Source: Plumapathes pennacea (Eukaryota; Cnidaria; Anthozoa; Antipatharia; Myriopathidae). Taken from it: a stretch of 64,000 nucleotides of DNA. Below, in pieces: positions 22,101-34,990 of this stretch. The stretch is from positions 9,393,501-9,457,500 of the forward strand of contig OZ038473.1 of the NCBI GenBank assembly GCA_964036295.1, written 5' to 3'. Each line of letters opens with the position of its first letter. Position 1 is the first letter of the stretch. A program made the position numbers and the translations under genes. Below the pieces are notes generated by a model. It made no database searches and was not told the DNA's origin. It was given only the letters and a program-made list of their open reading frames with translations.

Positions 22101-25100
22101 AATGACAGAAGTTTTGCACTTAATACTATGTACAAGAAAATGCACGTACCAATATATCATCAGTATGCAGTATCTGAGTTGTAAGGTAAATGTGCATGTA
22201 TGGGGAATCAACTAGTTGTGATATCATGGCTGAAATTTTTATGCCAATTACTTCCTGGTGGCCCTGTTTAGACTGGCCAAATCCCTAAACATATATAGGT
22301 CAACCGCCCTCCTAAATTCTAGAAATTGACACATTCGTGCTGAGGAGTGATTTTTTGTTTAGAAAATCAGCGATTTTAGAACCATTCTCAGGGCCCTTGA
22401 AAATGACGCTATTTCATCAACAAACTCACCTGTATTTTGCAGTTCTCCCACCCTCTATTACAGTGTCGCACAGTGAAGATGCGTCTGTTGCTGACACATA
22501 CTAGAAAAGATTTTGCAATTTAAAATGTTACATTTCAGCCAATATATTATAGCCAGATTTTATCAGCCCCAAGCAAAGTCTTTATAACTCAGATCATGTG
22601 CCTTAAAATGGTAAAGTCTGTGTGTTCACCAGTGTGCAGCACTGTCTAAATAAAACTTCAAGAATGCAGACTTTCAGGGAAACCAACAATGAAATGCTCA
22701 ATGAAATGACAGGAGTTTTGTGCTTGATACACTATCGTACAGTATTTGTTGTCAATATCATTACTGAAATTCAACCAGTTTTTATGCTAATCAGAACTGC
22801 ACAATGTGCTGGTAAGCTGAAGCCACAGAATAGGGCACAAAGGCCACAGTGGTAGCGAGCATTACCCCTTGATCTACCAAAAAAAATTTTTTTTCTGAGC
22901 CCAAGTAATAGCAGCCATGGACAGCTGTTTCGGCCTTATTAGGCCTCGTCAGCATGGTATAGCAATACTTGGGCTCGGGTTCCCACATTGAGGTAACAAG
23001 CTGTAAAATCGTAAGGCTTGTGGGATGTGGCTCAGTTTTTATGCTGATTAGTTCCTGTTGGCCCTGTTTAGGATAGCAAAAGTCCCCCAAAATATACTGT
23101 ACTAGCGGGACCCCCGTAAAATACGGGGATCGAATTTCTTTGTTCCTAATGTTTTTTCTGTCTTTTTTTTTCCTGTTTGAATTCCATTTTGAGCATCTCG
23201 AACGCACTATACTGTGTTCAAGTACAAACCTCTTTGAGCATTTACCATTCAACCGTATTCGACTCGTCAAACCACCGACTGATCGACATCAAACTCTCTC
23301 TGTAGCACTCGACCCGTAGCACTCGGTGAATCGCCGATCGATCGACATTCGAAATCTCCCCGTTTTTAGAAACTCTTTCTTTCTTTTCTCCTTTTTGAAT
23401 TCAATTTTGAGCATCTCAAACGCAGTTTACCGCGTCAAAATACAAATTTCCCTGTAGTGCATGTACCACTCGACCGTACTGTTCGGTGCAAATCCTGTTG
23501 GCCCAAACAAAAACATTTCCAAGGGAAATGCATTTCATGCAAAATTCTGTGTAAATATTGCATTTTTAGAACTGCCAACATCTTTTTTCTGAACATTATG
23601 CATTTACACATTTTGGAAATGTTGGGTGTATGCAAAGTCATAGTAAATATGGTGGAATTTTCACAGAATTCTCACAGATTCATTGCACTTTAATGGAAAA
23701 GTAATGGAAGTTTAGCTTAAAATACTCAATCAGAAGGCCATGTGAAAAAGGCCATAATTTTCATGGCCTCTGGGAAGATTCAACTGGCTCTTCTACATAA
23801 GGCCATGACAATATATCTTAAAACTGGCATGCAAAAAGAAAAATATGGAAAAAAAACTGTATATTTTGGTCTGAAATACACGTAGGGTCAGGGTTTTGAG
23901 AACTGCCCAAAATTCTGACAAGCAACCCCCTTGTTACCCCCCCCCCCCAAACAAAATAAACAAACAAACAAAGAAAAACAAAAATAAACAAAATACAAAA
24001 ACAAAACACCTGGTAATGCTACAGGTACCGTATATAACGAACATTCATAATTATGCGGGTTTCGACAAAAGACTGACCCACCTTTATAAAATGCTGACCC
24101 CCCTATGACCCCCTGTAAAACACTGACCCCCTCCAAAAATGCTCGAGCTGTGTTTTCTGAGGCTAGCGAAGTGAACCGAAGAGTCATCATTAAAATGCTA
24201 CGCTCGAAACACGTAAAGCGTTTCAAAACACCATACCTTCAAACTCCTGATACATCTCCAGATCCGCTTGATTACGCTATGGTGATGATTGCTACAGTAT
24301 TCCGTACAGCCTGCCTGTTTACAACAGAAACCGCAAATAAACTTGGCCTTTGGTGTTTTGTTGCCCTGCATGCCATGTTGTTTTGGCTTAGTAATAAGAA
24401 TGTGAAATTCTTAAAATCGAGTGGCACAGATTAGCATGACACTGCCAGTCAGTCTTTTCGCATATTATTTAGCATGCATACACAACGACATTAAACGACG
24501 AAATAAATCAAAGCACGTTCGCCTCAGAGGGGTTCCAGGGCGTCTTCAGAAGATATGCACATGTTTCATTTTTGGGTTGCTTTAAGCGTCCGTGTAGCAA
24601 TGCCAAACATAGAGGCAATGGCCGACTCACGGATGGTTTCTTTTTTCGATAAAGTTTGAAACCACAAAAAATCTAAGTCCTACTTCGCCAACCCCCCCCC
24701 CCCCCCCCCCCGAAATATAACGTGCGCAGCGAGCATGTTCGAGTGCGTGACTAAAGGTTCTCTATTTATTGTTTGGTTAATAATATTTATGGCAAAGATC
24801 ACGGGAAGCTGAACATACAAACCTATCAATAAAATAAGCCAACTTAAATATGAATACATTGTTACAAAAATGGGGTGGGAGCGTTTGGTAAAACTCGACG
24901 GCAAATCAGAGTTAAGAAAAAACCGATTTCAGCGTCTCAGTAGTCAGCCCCCCATAATCGCATTACACAAAACAATGGTTTGGAAACCGCGCCAAAAGTT
25001 GTACATACTGAGTGAGTGAGTGACATATTGTAGACAGCAAAGACTCCCCGATATGTTATGCATATCCGTGAGTCAAAAAGGAAAGTTGCGTCTAAGGCTG

Positions 25101-25110
25101 ATGAAGCGAT
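19115..25110. repeat. Region of decayed segmental duplications, no intact gene
   Basis: Several stretches are diverged copies of one another. A GTGGCA.AGATTAGCAT block occurs at 19115-19230 and 24418-24530. A block running from ACACACTAGGAAAGATTTCG through CCAGATTTTATC.GCCCCA to CAGACTTTCAGGGAA, ACC..CACTGAGATG and ATGTACCAATATA.CA occurs at about 19.36-19.70, 20.40-20.60 with 20.77-20.92, 22.05-22.30 and 22.46-22.72 kb. Further fragments lie at 25.11-25.20 and 36.66-36.95 kb. The same block flows into the upstream part of both TPR-CHAT loci, so these are probably remnants of the locus duplication. Confidence 0.6.
21150..21580. repeat. Low-complexity block: poly-G/poly-C runs around a GGTCTGAAATAGGGTAT repeat
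   Basis: A run of G near 21160 is followed by at least five copies of (G)GTCTGAAATAGGGTAT spaced 30-45 bp apart, and a run of C near 21560. Related fragments occur at 23867-23880. Non-coding. Confidence 0.7.
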
Positions 25111-25318
25111 TTCGCTTTTAATGGTTTAAAGTTCGGAAAATTAAATCCAGATTTTATCAGCCCCATATACAGTCCTCGTAGATCAGATTATGCGCTAAAA
25201 TGTCATAACTTACGTTTTCACCACATTGTTGCTCTATGACGCAAGTTGGTAGCACAGATGACAGCATCACGCCCAAAGCATCCGGGTCGACCAGATTCCG
25301 AGAGTGGGCGGGTCTGTG

Positions 25319-25326
25319 TGACGTCA
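25319..25326. promoter_or_regulatory. CRE palindrome TGACGTCA upstream of TPR-CHAT locus 1
   Basis: A full cAMP-response element consensus lies in a segment that is conserved between the two TPR-CHAT loci (25257-25510 and 38755-39020). The same octamer is kept at the homologous position 38821-38828. This is suggestive of a CREB/ATF-type binding site in the ancestral promoter. Confidence 0.45.
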
Positions 25327-25548
25327 GAACATCGACCAATACATACAACGCTTTGCAGGTATCCATGCTACTACAGTAGCTGTGACTCTTACGTCTTTGA
25401 TTCCTGAAAGATTAACATTTACATTAAGTACAAAAGCGTACCCTAAACAGACATCGCACTGCATATTCTGGGTTTCAGAATACCAAATAAAGTTCCTGCG
25501 ATACAGCGGTTCCTGTCTTACCCTATGTGTACAGTCCCCCAATGAAAT

Positions 25549-25639
25549 TGAAGGTCACATGCATTTTTCCGACATGCGCAGTCGCTTATGACATGCACGT
25601 CACTGAATCGTTCTCTCTCGATGCTTAACTTCAGCTGAG
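25549..25639 (+). other. Candidate non-coding first exon, copy 1
   Basis: Conserved block ending AGCTGAG directly before GTAAGT. It has homologues at 27436-27524 and 39942-40023, each also ending at a donor. Together with the conserved acceptor just before the TPR-CHAT start codons, it suggests a 5' UTR exon. RNA evidence is needed to prove transcription. Confidence 0.4.
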
Positions 25640-27435
25640 GTAAGTTTACTTGATACAGCAGGACTTTATCCTTTATCCAAATAGGAACAAACCTCTATTG
25701 TAACCTCTAAAGGTGGGGCTGGCACAATCGTTGTGCTTAATTGGTAGAGGAAACGTTTTGAGCCTTGTTGCTGTGCCCAGTTGTACAATTGAGACGCGGG
25801 AAACCTCTGACTCAGATTTCCGCAAAGATGCAGCAAAATGCGTATCCCTTTTGCATCGTATTACAAAATAGTTCCTAATGGCACTACTGCGAATGTTTTA
25901 CAGACATATTTAAGGGACTTATGCATAAAAATTGCCTAACGTTTATACGTTGCAGTCATGGTGCGTACACTGTAAATTTCGCTGAAAACTATATTGGTCT
26001 ATGTCACGCGTCCTTGTAGTTTATTTCAACATTTCCTTAAAGTTCAGCCTGATTAATAAAGTCATCTTTGTCTCTTACATTTTTAGAATTTGTTCAGATG
26101 TTTAATGATGAGTGAAGACAGCGAATGTGAAACGGGAATAATAATTTGTGCGAACCCACGCAATTTCTAAACTTAGTTCAACAATGGCTTTGACATACAT
26201 GCTTGAGCACAGCATGACACTTGTAAACACAAAAACAAAACCTATGTTACATTTTCACTTTCGTAGTTTTGGAGGGGGCAGATACATTTATATTCTGTGA
26301 ATTTCTTTCGAGGTGGACGTCTTTTGTAGGCTTACATAAAGTGAAACTGAGCATACCCTATAGTGTGAGGAAACTCTTGATACCTTGCACAGATGATAGC
26401 TGATTAAACTATCAATTCTCATTACATCACTTATACATTTTCTTTGTAGAACGTTAGGAGAATCTGCATTTTAAGCTTGGCAGCAAAGAGTTAAAGTGAA
26501 ACGTTTTCTATGGTGTCGAGTATGAATTTACTGTTTACATTTGTAAAGTTCTCGATGAGCAATCGTGTACTGAACTATTCAGGGCATGAAAATCGGCACT
26601 TCATCATTCCTTGCAAGGAGGACCTTTGATGTTCAGGAGAATAGTGTAATGGTTAAAAAAGCGGCATTCTCAAATGTGTAAACATAGGTCCACAAAGCGT
26701 ACGTGAAGCTATTTGCTAGTCGATGACAGTCTTAAATTTTTAGGGTCAGCTCAGATGTTTAATGATGAGTGCAGACAGTGAAAGCAGAAATAATAATTTA
26801 CGCGAACCCACCCAATTTCTAAATTTAATTCAACAATGGCTTCGGCATACATTACTATGAGCACGACATAACACCTGTCAACACAAAACACAAAACCCGT
26901 TACACTTTCACCTTCATAATTTTAGAAAGGTACAGATACAGTATTTCTGGATTTCTTTTGAGGTGGACGTCTCGTGTAGACCATGCTTAATGCATTAAGT
27001 GAATCTGAGTTTCTGTCCGAAGAGCAATGAATTTCGATTTCTTCTTCAGTTTCTTACCAGAATTATATAATACAGTAAGGAGAACTTGGCTTTTGATAGC
27101 TTGCTCAGATGAAAGTTGATTAAAATATCAATTCTCACTACATCACTCATATATTTTCTATACAAAAGGTTGGGAGAATCTGTATTTTGAGCTTGGCAGC
27201 GAAAGGGTTACTGCAGAGTTAAACTTTTTCTATGGTATCGAGCTGTGGTGTTTGTCGACCACTAGAATATGAGTCTACTGTTTACGTCCATAGAGTTTTC
27301 GATAAACAATCGTGTACTGAACTATGAGAACATGAAAAAAGGTACTTCATCATACTGTGCAAGGAGAGCTGTTAATTGTCAAGAGAATGGTGCAATTTTT
27401 CAAAAATATTTTCTTGACAAATAAACAAAAAATTG

Positions 27436-27524
27436 ACGGTCACATGCATTTTTCCGACATGCACAGTCGCTTATGACATGCACGTCACTGAGTCGTTCTC
27501 TCTCGATGCTTAACTTCAGCTGAG
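27436..27524 (+). other. Candidate non-coding first exon, copy 2 (nearest to TPR-CHAT gene 1)
   Basis: Same block as 25549-25639 with a few substitutions, ending before GTAAGT. If spliced to the acceptor at 29630, the 5' UTR intron would be about 2.1 kb. Confidence 0.45.
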
Positions 27525-28655
27525 GTAAGTCTACTTGATACAGCAGGACTTTATCCTTTATCCAAATAGGAACAAACCTCTATTGTAACCTCTAAAGGCG
27601 GGGCTGGTAAATCGCTGTGCTTAATTGGTAGAGGAAACGTCTTGAGCCTTGTTGCTGTGCCGAGTTGTACAATTGAGACGCGGGAAACTAATGACTCAGA
27701 TTTCCGCAAAGATGCAGCAAAATGCGTATCCCTTTTGCATCGTATTACAAAATAGTTCCTAATGGCACTACTGCGAATGTTTTACAGACATATTTAAGGG
27801 ACTTATGCATAAAAATTGCCTAACGTTTATACGTTGCAGTCATGGTGCGTACACTGTAAATTTCGCTGAAAACTATATTGGTCTATGTCATGCGTCCTTG
27901 TAGTTTATTTCAACATTTCCTTAAAGTTCAGCCTGATTAATAAAGTCATCTTTGTCTCTTATATTTTTAGAATTTGTTCAGATGTTTAATGATGAGTGAA
28001 GACAGCGAATGTGAAACGGGAATAATAATTTGTGCGAACCCACGCAATTTCTAAACTTAGTTCAACAATGGCTTTGACATACATGCTTGAGCACAGCATG
28101 ACACTTGTTAACACAAAAACAAAACCTATGTTACATTTTCACTTTCGTAGTTTTGGAGGGGGCAGATACATTTATATTCTGTGAATTTCTTTCGAGGTGG
28201 ACGTCTTTTGTAGGCTTACATAAAGTGAAACTGAGCATACCCTATAGTGCGAGGAAACTCTTGATACCTTGCACAGATAGCTGATTAAACTATCAATTCT
28301 CATTACATCACTTATACATTTTCTTCGTATAACGTTAGGAGAATCTGCATTTTGAGCTTGGTCGAGTATGAGTTACTGTTTACGTCTGTAGTGTTTTCGA
28401 TGTGCAATCGTGTACTGGACTATTCAGAGCATAAAATTGGCACTTCATTCCTTGCAAGGAGGACTTTTAATTGTCAAGAGAATAGTGCAATGGTTAAAAA
28501 GCGGCATTCTCTTGGCAATTAAACCAACCCAGCAAATGTGTAAACCTAGGTCCGACCGCAAAGCGTACGTGAAGCTATTTGCTAGTTGTTGATAGGCTAT
28601 AACAGTGCTAGCCTGGTTTTTCACGTCTCAAAATAAGACTATGATAGTTAACAAA

Positions 28656-28968
28656 TATTCGCCGAAGTGGAGGTGAATAGCGGTGGATATCTACCGAGCC
28701 GTTTCGGCGAATATAAATGTATCTGTCCCCTCCCGCTATTCACCTCCACTTCGGCGAATAATTGTTTTAGTATATACCACACAAGTTTAATAGCCAACTC
28801 CTAAATAGCTATTTTATTTCCGACAAAGTGGGCAAAAATTGGGTTCGCGCGCCATTTTGTTTTACCGGAAGCCGCCGGGAGGTGAATAGTACTTGATATT
28901 CCGAGATTGAGGAGCCAATCAGAGCGCGCAAAAAGCACTATTCACTTGTGCGGTATATACTAATGGAC
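28656..28968. mobile_element. Nested foldback elements
   Basis: Inner pair: TATTCGCCGAAGTGGAGGTG with its exact complement (28656-28683 and 28733-28760). Just outside it, AGTATATACC.CACAAG at 28768 pairs with CTTGTGCGGTATATACT ending near 28963, enclosing GC-rich sequence. Two MITEs appear to sit side by side or one inside the other. Confidence 0.7.
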
Positions 28969-29688
28969 GATAGTTCGTGTTCAAACGGGCGTGAGGGTTA
29001 CGTTCAAACTGGCATCGAATATCATCACCGTTTAATCGGGGTTTTACACTAAGCCATGCAGCTACGTACTATGCATGACCAAACACAAATTCACAAACAT
29101 GACAGTTTTTTATAATTATTTTGAGCTGATTGACATAAAAGAAGCAAAGTATAGCTTGCCAAAATATTTCAAGTCTTTGTGTAAATTTCTGCGAGGTTAT
29201 TTAGATTTTGACTCGTTATAAAAGTTTCGTAAAGTAACACACTCCAGCAAAACAAACCTGTTTCTCGTGCTCTTCTAACGATGGTAAAAAGGATTCACGG
29301 TAAAGTTACCTGTCGATTTTTCAGGGGAGCAGAATTTCCACATACAGCCAAAAAATTGGCAAAACTCACAGCCACCATAATAGTGCTTTGATTCACCACG
29401 TGGGAGAGAGCCAATAATATATTAAGAAGACCCCTACCTGGAGAGGTAATCTAAATCTTGGGTTCTGACATTCTGTCGCCAAGTTATAACATTAGCACGT
29501 TAACTCTTCACTGAAGTCTTTCTGTCTTTGAGTTAAATAGATAACAAAACACAAGTATAAACGTACAAGTGTGAGAAACGGACCCTAAGTAAAACTTCAT
29601 GGTGATATGTCGTTTTTGTTTTGATTTCAGAAAAAAGTGTCGAATTCGCAAACACTACATAAATCATACCACAAATTTTTAACCGAGA

Positions 29689-32600
29689 ATGGCAGATGAG
29701 CATCACCAATTAATGGAAGTAACAGAGTTTCTCACCAGGCTATTAACGATTGCTAAAGAAAATAGAAGCGAAGTGCTCGAAGGAAATGCCCATGAAGCCC
29801 TTGGTATCTCTTATCAAAAAGCCAAGAAGAACGAAAAGGCCATAGAACATTATGAAAAGCACCTGAAGATCTCAAAGCAAATCAAAGACAGGAAAGGCGA
29901 AGGAAATGCTTATGGTCGTCTTGGTGACTGTTATGTTTCACTCAGTCATTACGACAAGGCAGTAGAACATTATGAAATGCATCTGAACATCGCAAAACAA
30001 ATTGGAGACAAAGCTGGTGAAGGACGTGCCATAGGAAACCTTGGAAACTGTTATCATTTTCTCGGCCAATACGCCAAGGCAATAGAACATTCTGAAAGGT
30101 ATTTGAACATCACGAAACAAATTGGAGACAAGGCTGGTGAAGGAAATGCCATAGGAAACCTTGGGCAAAGTTACAATTCTCTCGGTCAGTACGACAAAGC
30201 ATTAGAACTTTTTGAAATGCATCTGAACATCGCAAAACAAATTGGAAACAAAGCTGGTGAAGGAAGTGCCATAGGAAACCTTGGAATATGCTATCGCTGT
30301 CTCGGTCAATACCATAAAGCAATAGAACATCACGAAATGCATCTGAACATCGCGAAACAAATTGGAGACAAAGCTGGAGAAGGAAGTGCGAAAGGAAACC
30401 TTGGAATATGCTATTGCTGTCTCGGTCAATACCACAAGGCAATAGAACATCATGAAATGCATCTGGATATCGCAAAACAAACTGGAGACAAGGCTGGTGA
30501 AGGAAGTGCGAAAGGAAACCTTGGAACATGCTATCGCTGTCTCGGTCAATACCACAAGGCAATAGAACATTATGAAATGCATCTGAACATCGCTAAACAA
30601 ATAGGAGACATAGCTGGTGAAGGAAAAGCTAAAGGAAGACTTGGAACTTGCTATCGCTGTCTCGGTCAATACCACAAGGCCATAAAACATTTTGAAATGC
30701 ATCTGAATATCGCCAAACAAATTGGAGACAAGACTGGTAAGGGACGTGCCATAGGAAACCTTGGAACTTGCTATAGTGGTCTCGGTCAGTACAATAAAGC
30801 GATAGAACATTATGAAATGCATTTGAACATCGCGAAACAAATTGGAGACAAGGCTGGTGAAGGAAGTGCCAAAGAAAGCCTTGGAAATTGCTATAGTTGT
30901 CTCGGTCAGTACAATAAAGCAATAGAATATCATGAAATGCATCTGGACATCGCGAAACAAATTGGAGACAAGGCTCGTGAAGGAAATGCCATAGGAAACA
31001 TTGGAAATTGCTATTGCTATCTCAGTCAGTACCACAAGGCGATAGAACATCATGAAATGCATCTGGATATCGCAAAACAAATTGGAGACAAGGCTGGTGA
31101 AGGAAATGCCATAGGAGGCCTTGGAAATTGCTACTGCTTGCTTAGTCAGTACCACAAGGCGATAGAACATCATGAAATGCATCTGAATATCGCGAAACAA
31201 ATTGGAGACAAAGGTGGAGAAGGAAGTGCCATAGGAAACCTTGGAACTTGCTACCGTCTTCTCTGTCAGTACGATAAAGCAATACAGCATTATGAAATGC
31301 GCCTGAATATCGCGAAACAAATTGGAGACAAGGCTGGTGAAGGAACTGCCATAGGAAACCTTGGAACTTGCTATCGTTGTCTGGGTCAGTACGACAAGGC
31401 AGTAAAACATTTTGAAATGCATCTGAGCATCGCAAAACAAATTGGAGACAAGGCTGGAGAAGGAGGTGCAATAGGAAACCTTGGAACATGCTATCGTTGT
31501 CTGGGTCAGCACGACAAGGCAATAGACCATTATGAAATGCGTCTGAACATCGCGAAACAAATTGGAGACAAAGCTGGTGAAGCATGTGCCATAGGAAACC
31601 TCGGAAACTGTTATCATTCTCTAGGTCATTACGATAAGGCAACAGAACTTTATGAAACAGCCCTGAACATCGCGAAAAAGACTGGAAACAAGGCTGGTGA
31701 AGCAGGTGCTATAGGATACCTTGGAAACCGTTATTTTTCTCTCGGTCAGTACAACAAGGCAATAGAACATTACAAAATGCGTTTGAACATCGCAAAAAGA
31801 ATTGGAGACAAGGCTTGTGAAGGAAATGCAATAGGAAAACTTGGACACTGTTATTATTCTCTTGGTCAGTATGACAAGGCAATAGAACATCATGAAATGC
31901 ATCTAAACATCACGAATCAAATTGGAGACATTGAATCTGAGGCCATCTCATACCAACACCTCGGAGCTTGCTATTTTATGCTTGGACAATACGACAAAGC
32001 TGAAGAATACTACAGAAAAAGTATAGATTCCTTCGAAAAATTGTTCAAGAATGCTCCACAGCAGGATCAGTTTAAAGTATCTATTCAAGACAATTTTCTT
32101 ATTACTTATAGACAGTTGGTCACAACTTTGCTTTGTAAAGAGAAGAATGAAGAAGCTCTCGTGATTGCTGAGAGGGGACGCTCAAGAGCCCTGGCTGAGC
32201 TTTTAGTCGCTCGTCATGCTGAACGGCCAAATAATGCTGCTAAAGTCAAAGCTTTGGAACTTGATGAAATCCTTCAAGTAGTCAAGGCTTTGGACAGCAC
32301 AGTCATTTATTTTGCTCTGCTCAAACATGACATCTGTACCTGGATCATACAACGTGACGGAAATGGCATTGATTTTCAGTTTGAACTCCACTGCCAGTTG
32401 GGTGATGTTTCGATTTCTCGTCTCATCAGGAAAGCAGCAAAGTTACTAAATCCGCGTGGCGTCGTCAAGTGTGAAGATCGTTCACTGTCGTTTCTGTACC
32501 CTGACGAGTCGAAACAAAAGACAAGGAAACGAGGAGCCGAATTGCCGTCCGCCATTAACCCTGCACAGATTCCAGGTTCACAGCACAGTTGGTGGTGTGA

Positions 32601-33972
32601 CCGAGCTCCAGGTTCGGCAAGCAAGGAATGGAAACAAGCAGCCAAGACACGGTCCCCAGAAAGCAAGAAGAGTGAAGAAAAGGAAGAATCACAGTTGAAC
32701 AGTGTGTTGAAAGATCTGTTCCAAATCCTTTTTAGTCCTGTGCGACAGTTTGTAGAAGGGTCACAAGTTGTTGTGGTGCCCGATGGTCGAATTGCATTCG
32801 TTCCATTTGCTGCTCTTGTAGATGGAGACGGTCACTACGTGGCAGAGACCTTGCAAGTCAGACTTGTTCCTTCACTGGCAACAGCAAGGATGATCATGGA
32901 GCGACCAGAAGAACCAGAAGTTCAAACTAGACCCTTGATCGTGGGAGACCCAGAGGTAGAGAAATTGCAGGAGGGCGAAGAAATTATTCCTGTGCCAAGA
33001 CTACCGTTTGCCAAGAAAGAAGCTGAAATGGTTGGAAAGCTTCTTAATGTGGAGCCTTTCATGGCAGAAAGAGCGACCAAAGAGAGTTTTCTTCAAAACG
33101 TTGAAAACGCCAATTTGATCCACATCGCGTCACATGCAGATATGGACAGAGGGGAGATCTTGCTCGCCCCAAGCCCTGGAAACGACAGCAGAAAGTTCGA
33201 AGATGTCATGCTGACGATCAACGACTTGGAGCACAAGCGATTGAGGGCAAAGCTGGTTGTCCTGAGTTGTTGTCACAGCGGTCGTGGTGAAGTCAGAGCA
33301 GAAGGAATTATTGGCATCGGTCGAGCATTCCTCGGAGCTGGAGCTCGTGCAGTTCTCGTGACGCTGTGGGCCGTTGAAGATGAAGCCACCATGTACTTTA
33401 TGAAAAAGTTCTACGAGCACCTGATCTGTGGAAAAAGGGTGAACGCAGCACTCAACGAAGCCATGAAAGCCATGAGAGGGTTCGAGAAGTTCCGCCATCC
33501 TCGTTACTGGGCTCCGTTTGTCCTTATTGGAGAAGACGCGGCTCTTTTTGGTAAGTGCCAGAGTGATTCTATATACGTCAGATATGTTAAGAAAAGCTGT
33601 GCGCTCTATACAGAATCGCGAAACTCATCTAGTGTCGTAAGGAGTATCAATTATTCTTCCAAGTTTCCTATAGTTGCAATCAGAGTAAGCAGAACACTGG
33701 CGAGTGGTGTTTTACTCCAGAGTGGAATTCATATGTGCCAGCTTTCCATTAAGTCGTTGGTGCTGTGGAGTCAAAACGTCAGTCACCAACAACAGTTTTC
33801 CTAGAGACTACTCTAACCCGGACGATCACAACCAACCTACTGTTAACACTCTTGGGTTCAAACCATTTGCCACCGATAATACCGTCTCTACCCCAGTAGG
33901 TCGTGTACTTACTAACTAGTTGCAAACTGATTTTTCCACATTTTTCTATTTGTAGACGCAGGCGGAATTTAA
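29689..33972 (+). CDS. TPR-CHAT protein 1 (tetratricopeptide repeats plus caspase-like CHAT domain)
   Basis: Coding exons 29689-33550 and 33956-33972 give 1,292 residues. Residues ~45-785 hold about 19 TPR units, most of exactly 40 residues, consensus GNLGTCYRCLGQYDKAIEHY, then EMHLNIAKQIGDKAGEGSAI. A linker and helical region follow, then a CHAT domain from about residue 1010 to 1285. CHAT is a caspase-fold peptidase family; the expected pair is present as His1149 (HIASHADM) and Cys1195 (LSCCHSGRG), so activity is plausible. TPRs are protein-binding superhelices, so this is probably a signal-responsive scaffold protease. No signal peptide or membrane segment is seen. The frame runs on to 33804 if the intron is read through; the spliced end ALFDAGGI is preferred because the paralogue shows the same donor, acceptor and short tail. 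A conserved acceptor at 29630 places a 5' UTR intron upstream. Confidence 0.88.
33768..33875. repeat. Dispersed repeat in the last intron of TPR-CHAT 1
   Basis: GTCAGTCACCAACAACAGTT through to GGGTTCAAACCATTTGCC matches 49054-49165 (same order, about 80-85% by eye). It is absent from the equivalent intron of TPR-CHAT 2, so it inserted after the gene duplication or was lost there. GGGTTCAAACC resembles a pol III B box, but no A box is evident. Confidence 0.6.
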
Positions 33973-34305
33973 GCACATCACAGGTTCATCAGGAGTCAAG
34001 GTAAATCGGTGAAACATCATTGGTATCAAAATATACAGAAGAATGGTTTTGAGCCTAATTAGGTAAGAATAGAATAATCTGCACGTTTTGCTTGTAGAAT
34101 CTTGGCACGTGCTTGGTAATACTAGAATTGATCTTTCATGTACGAGTTCATGATGACACTGTGAACAGATACCAAAGTTGTACAGAAGAAAAAGTTAAAA
34201 ATATCCAATAAGCCAAACCAAACTTTGAGCTTTACTCAAACAGTGTCGGTGGTTATAGATGGTGCATAAGGACCCATGATTAGTGGTCATTAATACTGCT
34301 GTGTG

Positions 34306-34440
34306 ACAAATTTTTACAAAGCGTTTGATAAGGTGTCACACTCTCTATGTCAGAAGATTCTGAACTATATTATCTGGAGGCGAGGTTACAGCCAAACAAT
34401 AAATTGCTTGATACCCTTTATTAAATGCATTTGACAGATT
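34306..34440 (+). pseudogene. Reverse transcriptase fragment of a non-LTR retrotransposon
   Basis: One frame reads FYKAFDKVSHSLCQKILNY, matching the conserved (D)F.KAFD.V.H..L stretch of non-LTR reverse transcriptases. It is only about 45 codons long and is not flanked by other domains, so it is a dead remnant. It starts just beyond the point where similarity between the two TPR-CHAT loci ends (about 34255). Confidence 0.6.
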
Positions 34441-34847
34441 CTCTCGTCACCAATACAAGACTGACCGCGAGCCGATCACACATCAAGGACGATGGTGGAA
34501 ATTCCCCATAGTACCCATTCAGGTTCACCAAGCCGCCCTCTGAGAATTGTACAGATATTGAATTATGCTATTGCTCTCTTGGATATGTATAAAGTAGGAA
34601 TTAGTGTCCGATCACCAACATTGTGATTATATATAGTAGAGAAATATCCATTATATCTTTGCTCTCTTAGTTATATCATCAATATAAAGTACGAACTAGG
34701 AGTTCCATAATGAAAGTGAATTGCTGCTATCCTCACGCACTGATATATAGCATCTCGTTGCTTTATTTTCCATACTTTGTCCATTCACTAAATCGGTAAA
34801 TTGGCTTCGTTTGAGACCAAATTGGGTCAGTTAGGTCAAAGGCAATC

Positions 34848-34990
34848 GAGAGTTCGATTGGGTCTATTCCGGATTAGAAATAGCTAAAATGACCCAAAGT
34901 TTTGCTTGTTCTGAGGGAGATTTTGTTTGAAATGAATGTTTTGAAAACCTTCATACTTGCATTTTTAAAAGCTCTCGATCCATCTGAACC
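34848..34990. mobile_element. MITE, GGCGCGTTCGATTG family, partial copy
   Basis: Reads GAGTTCGATTGGGTCTATTC, then CGGATTAGAAATAGCTAAAA, matching the left half of the element at 1560-1783, including a TTTGAAAACC..CA.ACT segment. The right end is lost. Confidence 0.6.

Larger units (their letters stand above)
25545..28600 (+). repeat. Tandem duplication of the TPR-CHAT 5' region (A-B, B', A-B)
   Basis: Segment A-B at about 25549-26730 is repeated nearly identically at 27436-28590. Between them, 26736-27420 is a more diverged extra copy of B alone, marked by CAGATGTTTAATGATGAGTG and the GTGGACGTCT motif. A starts with a putative non-coding first exon (CCGACATGC.CAGTCGCTTA to CAGCTGAG/GTAAGT, donors after 25639 and 27524). 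The same A and B elements precede TPR-CHAT locus 2 at 39936-40800. The high identity of the two A-B copies means this duplication is recent. Confidence 0.75.

Noticed and set aside
30202-31617. 471-codon open frame antisense to the TPR array
   Set aside because: It arises because the 120-bp unit is a multiple of 3 and each unit happens to lack antisense stops. The same pattern recurs antisense to TPR-CHAT 2. No splice signals or independent domain.
33551-33804. 84-residue C-terminal extension of TPR-CHAT 1
   Set aside because: It is intron read-through; the paralogue shows a conserved donor and terminal exon and no such extension.
33845-33870. tRNA gene
   Set aside because: Only a B-box-like GGGTTCAAACC is present; no cloverleaf could be drawn.
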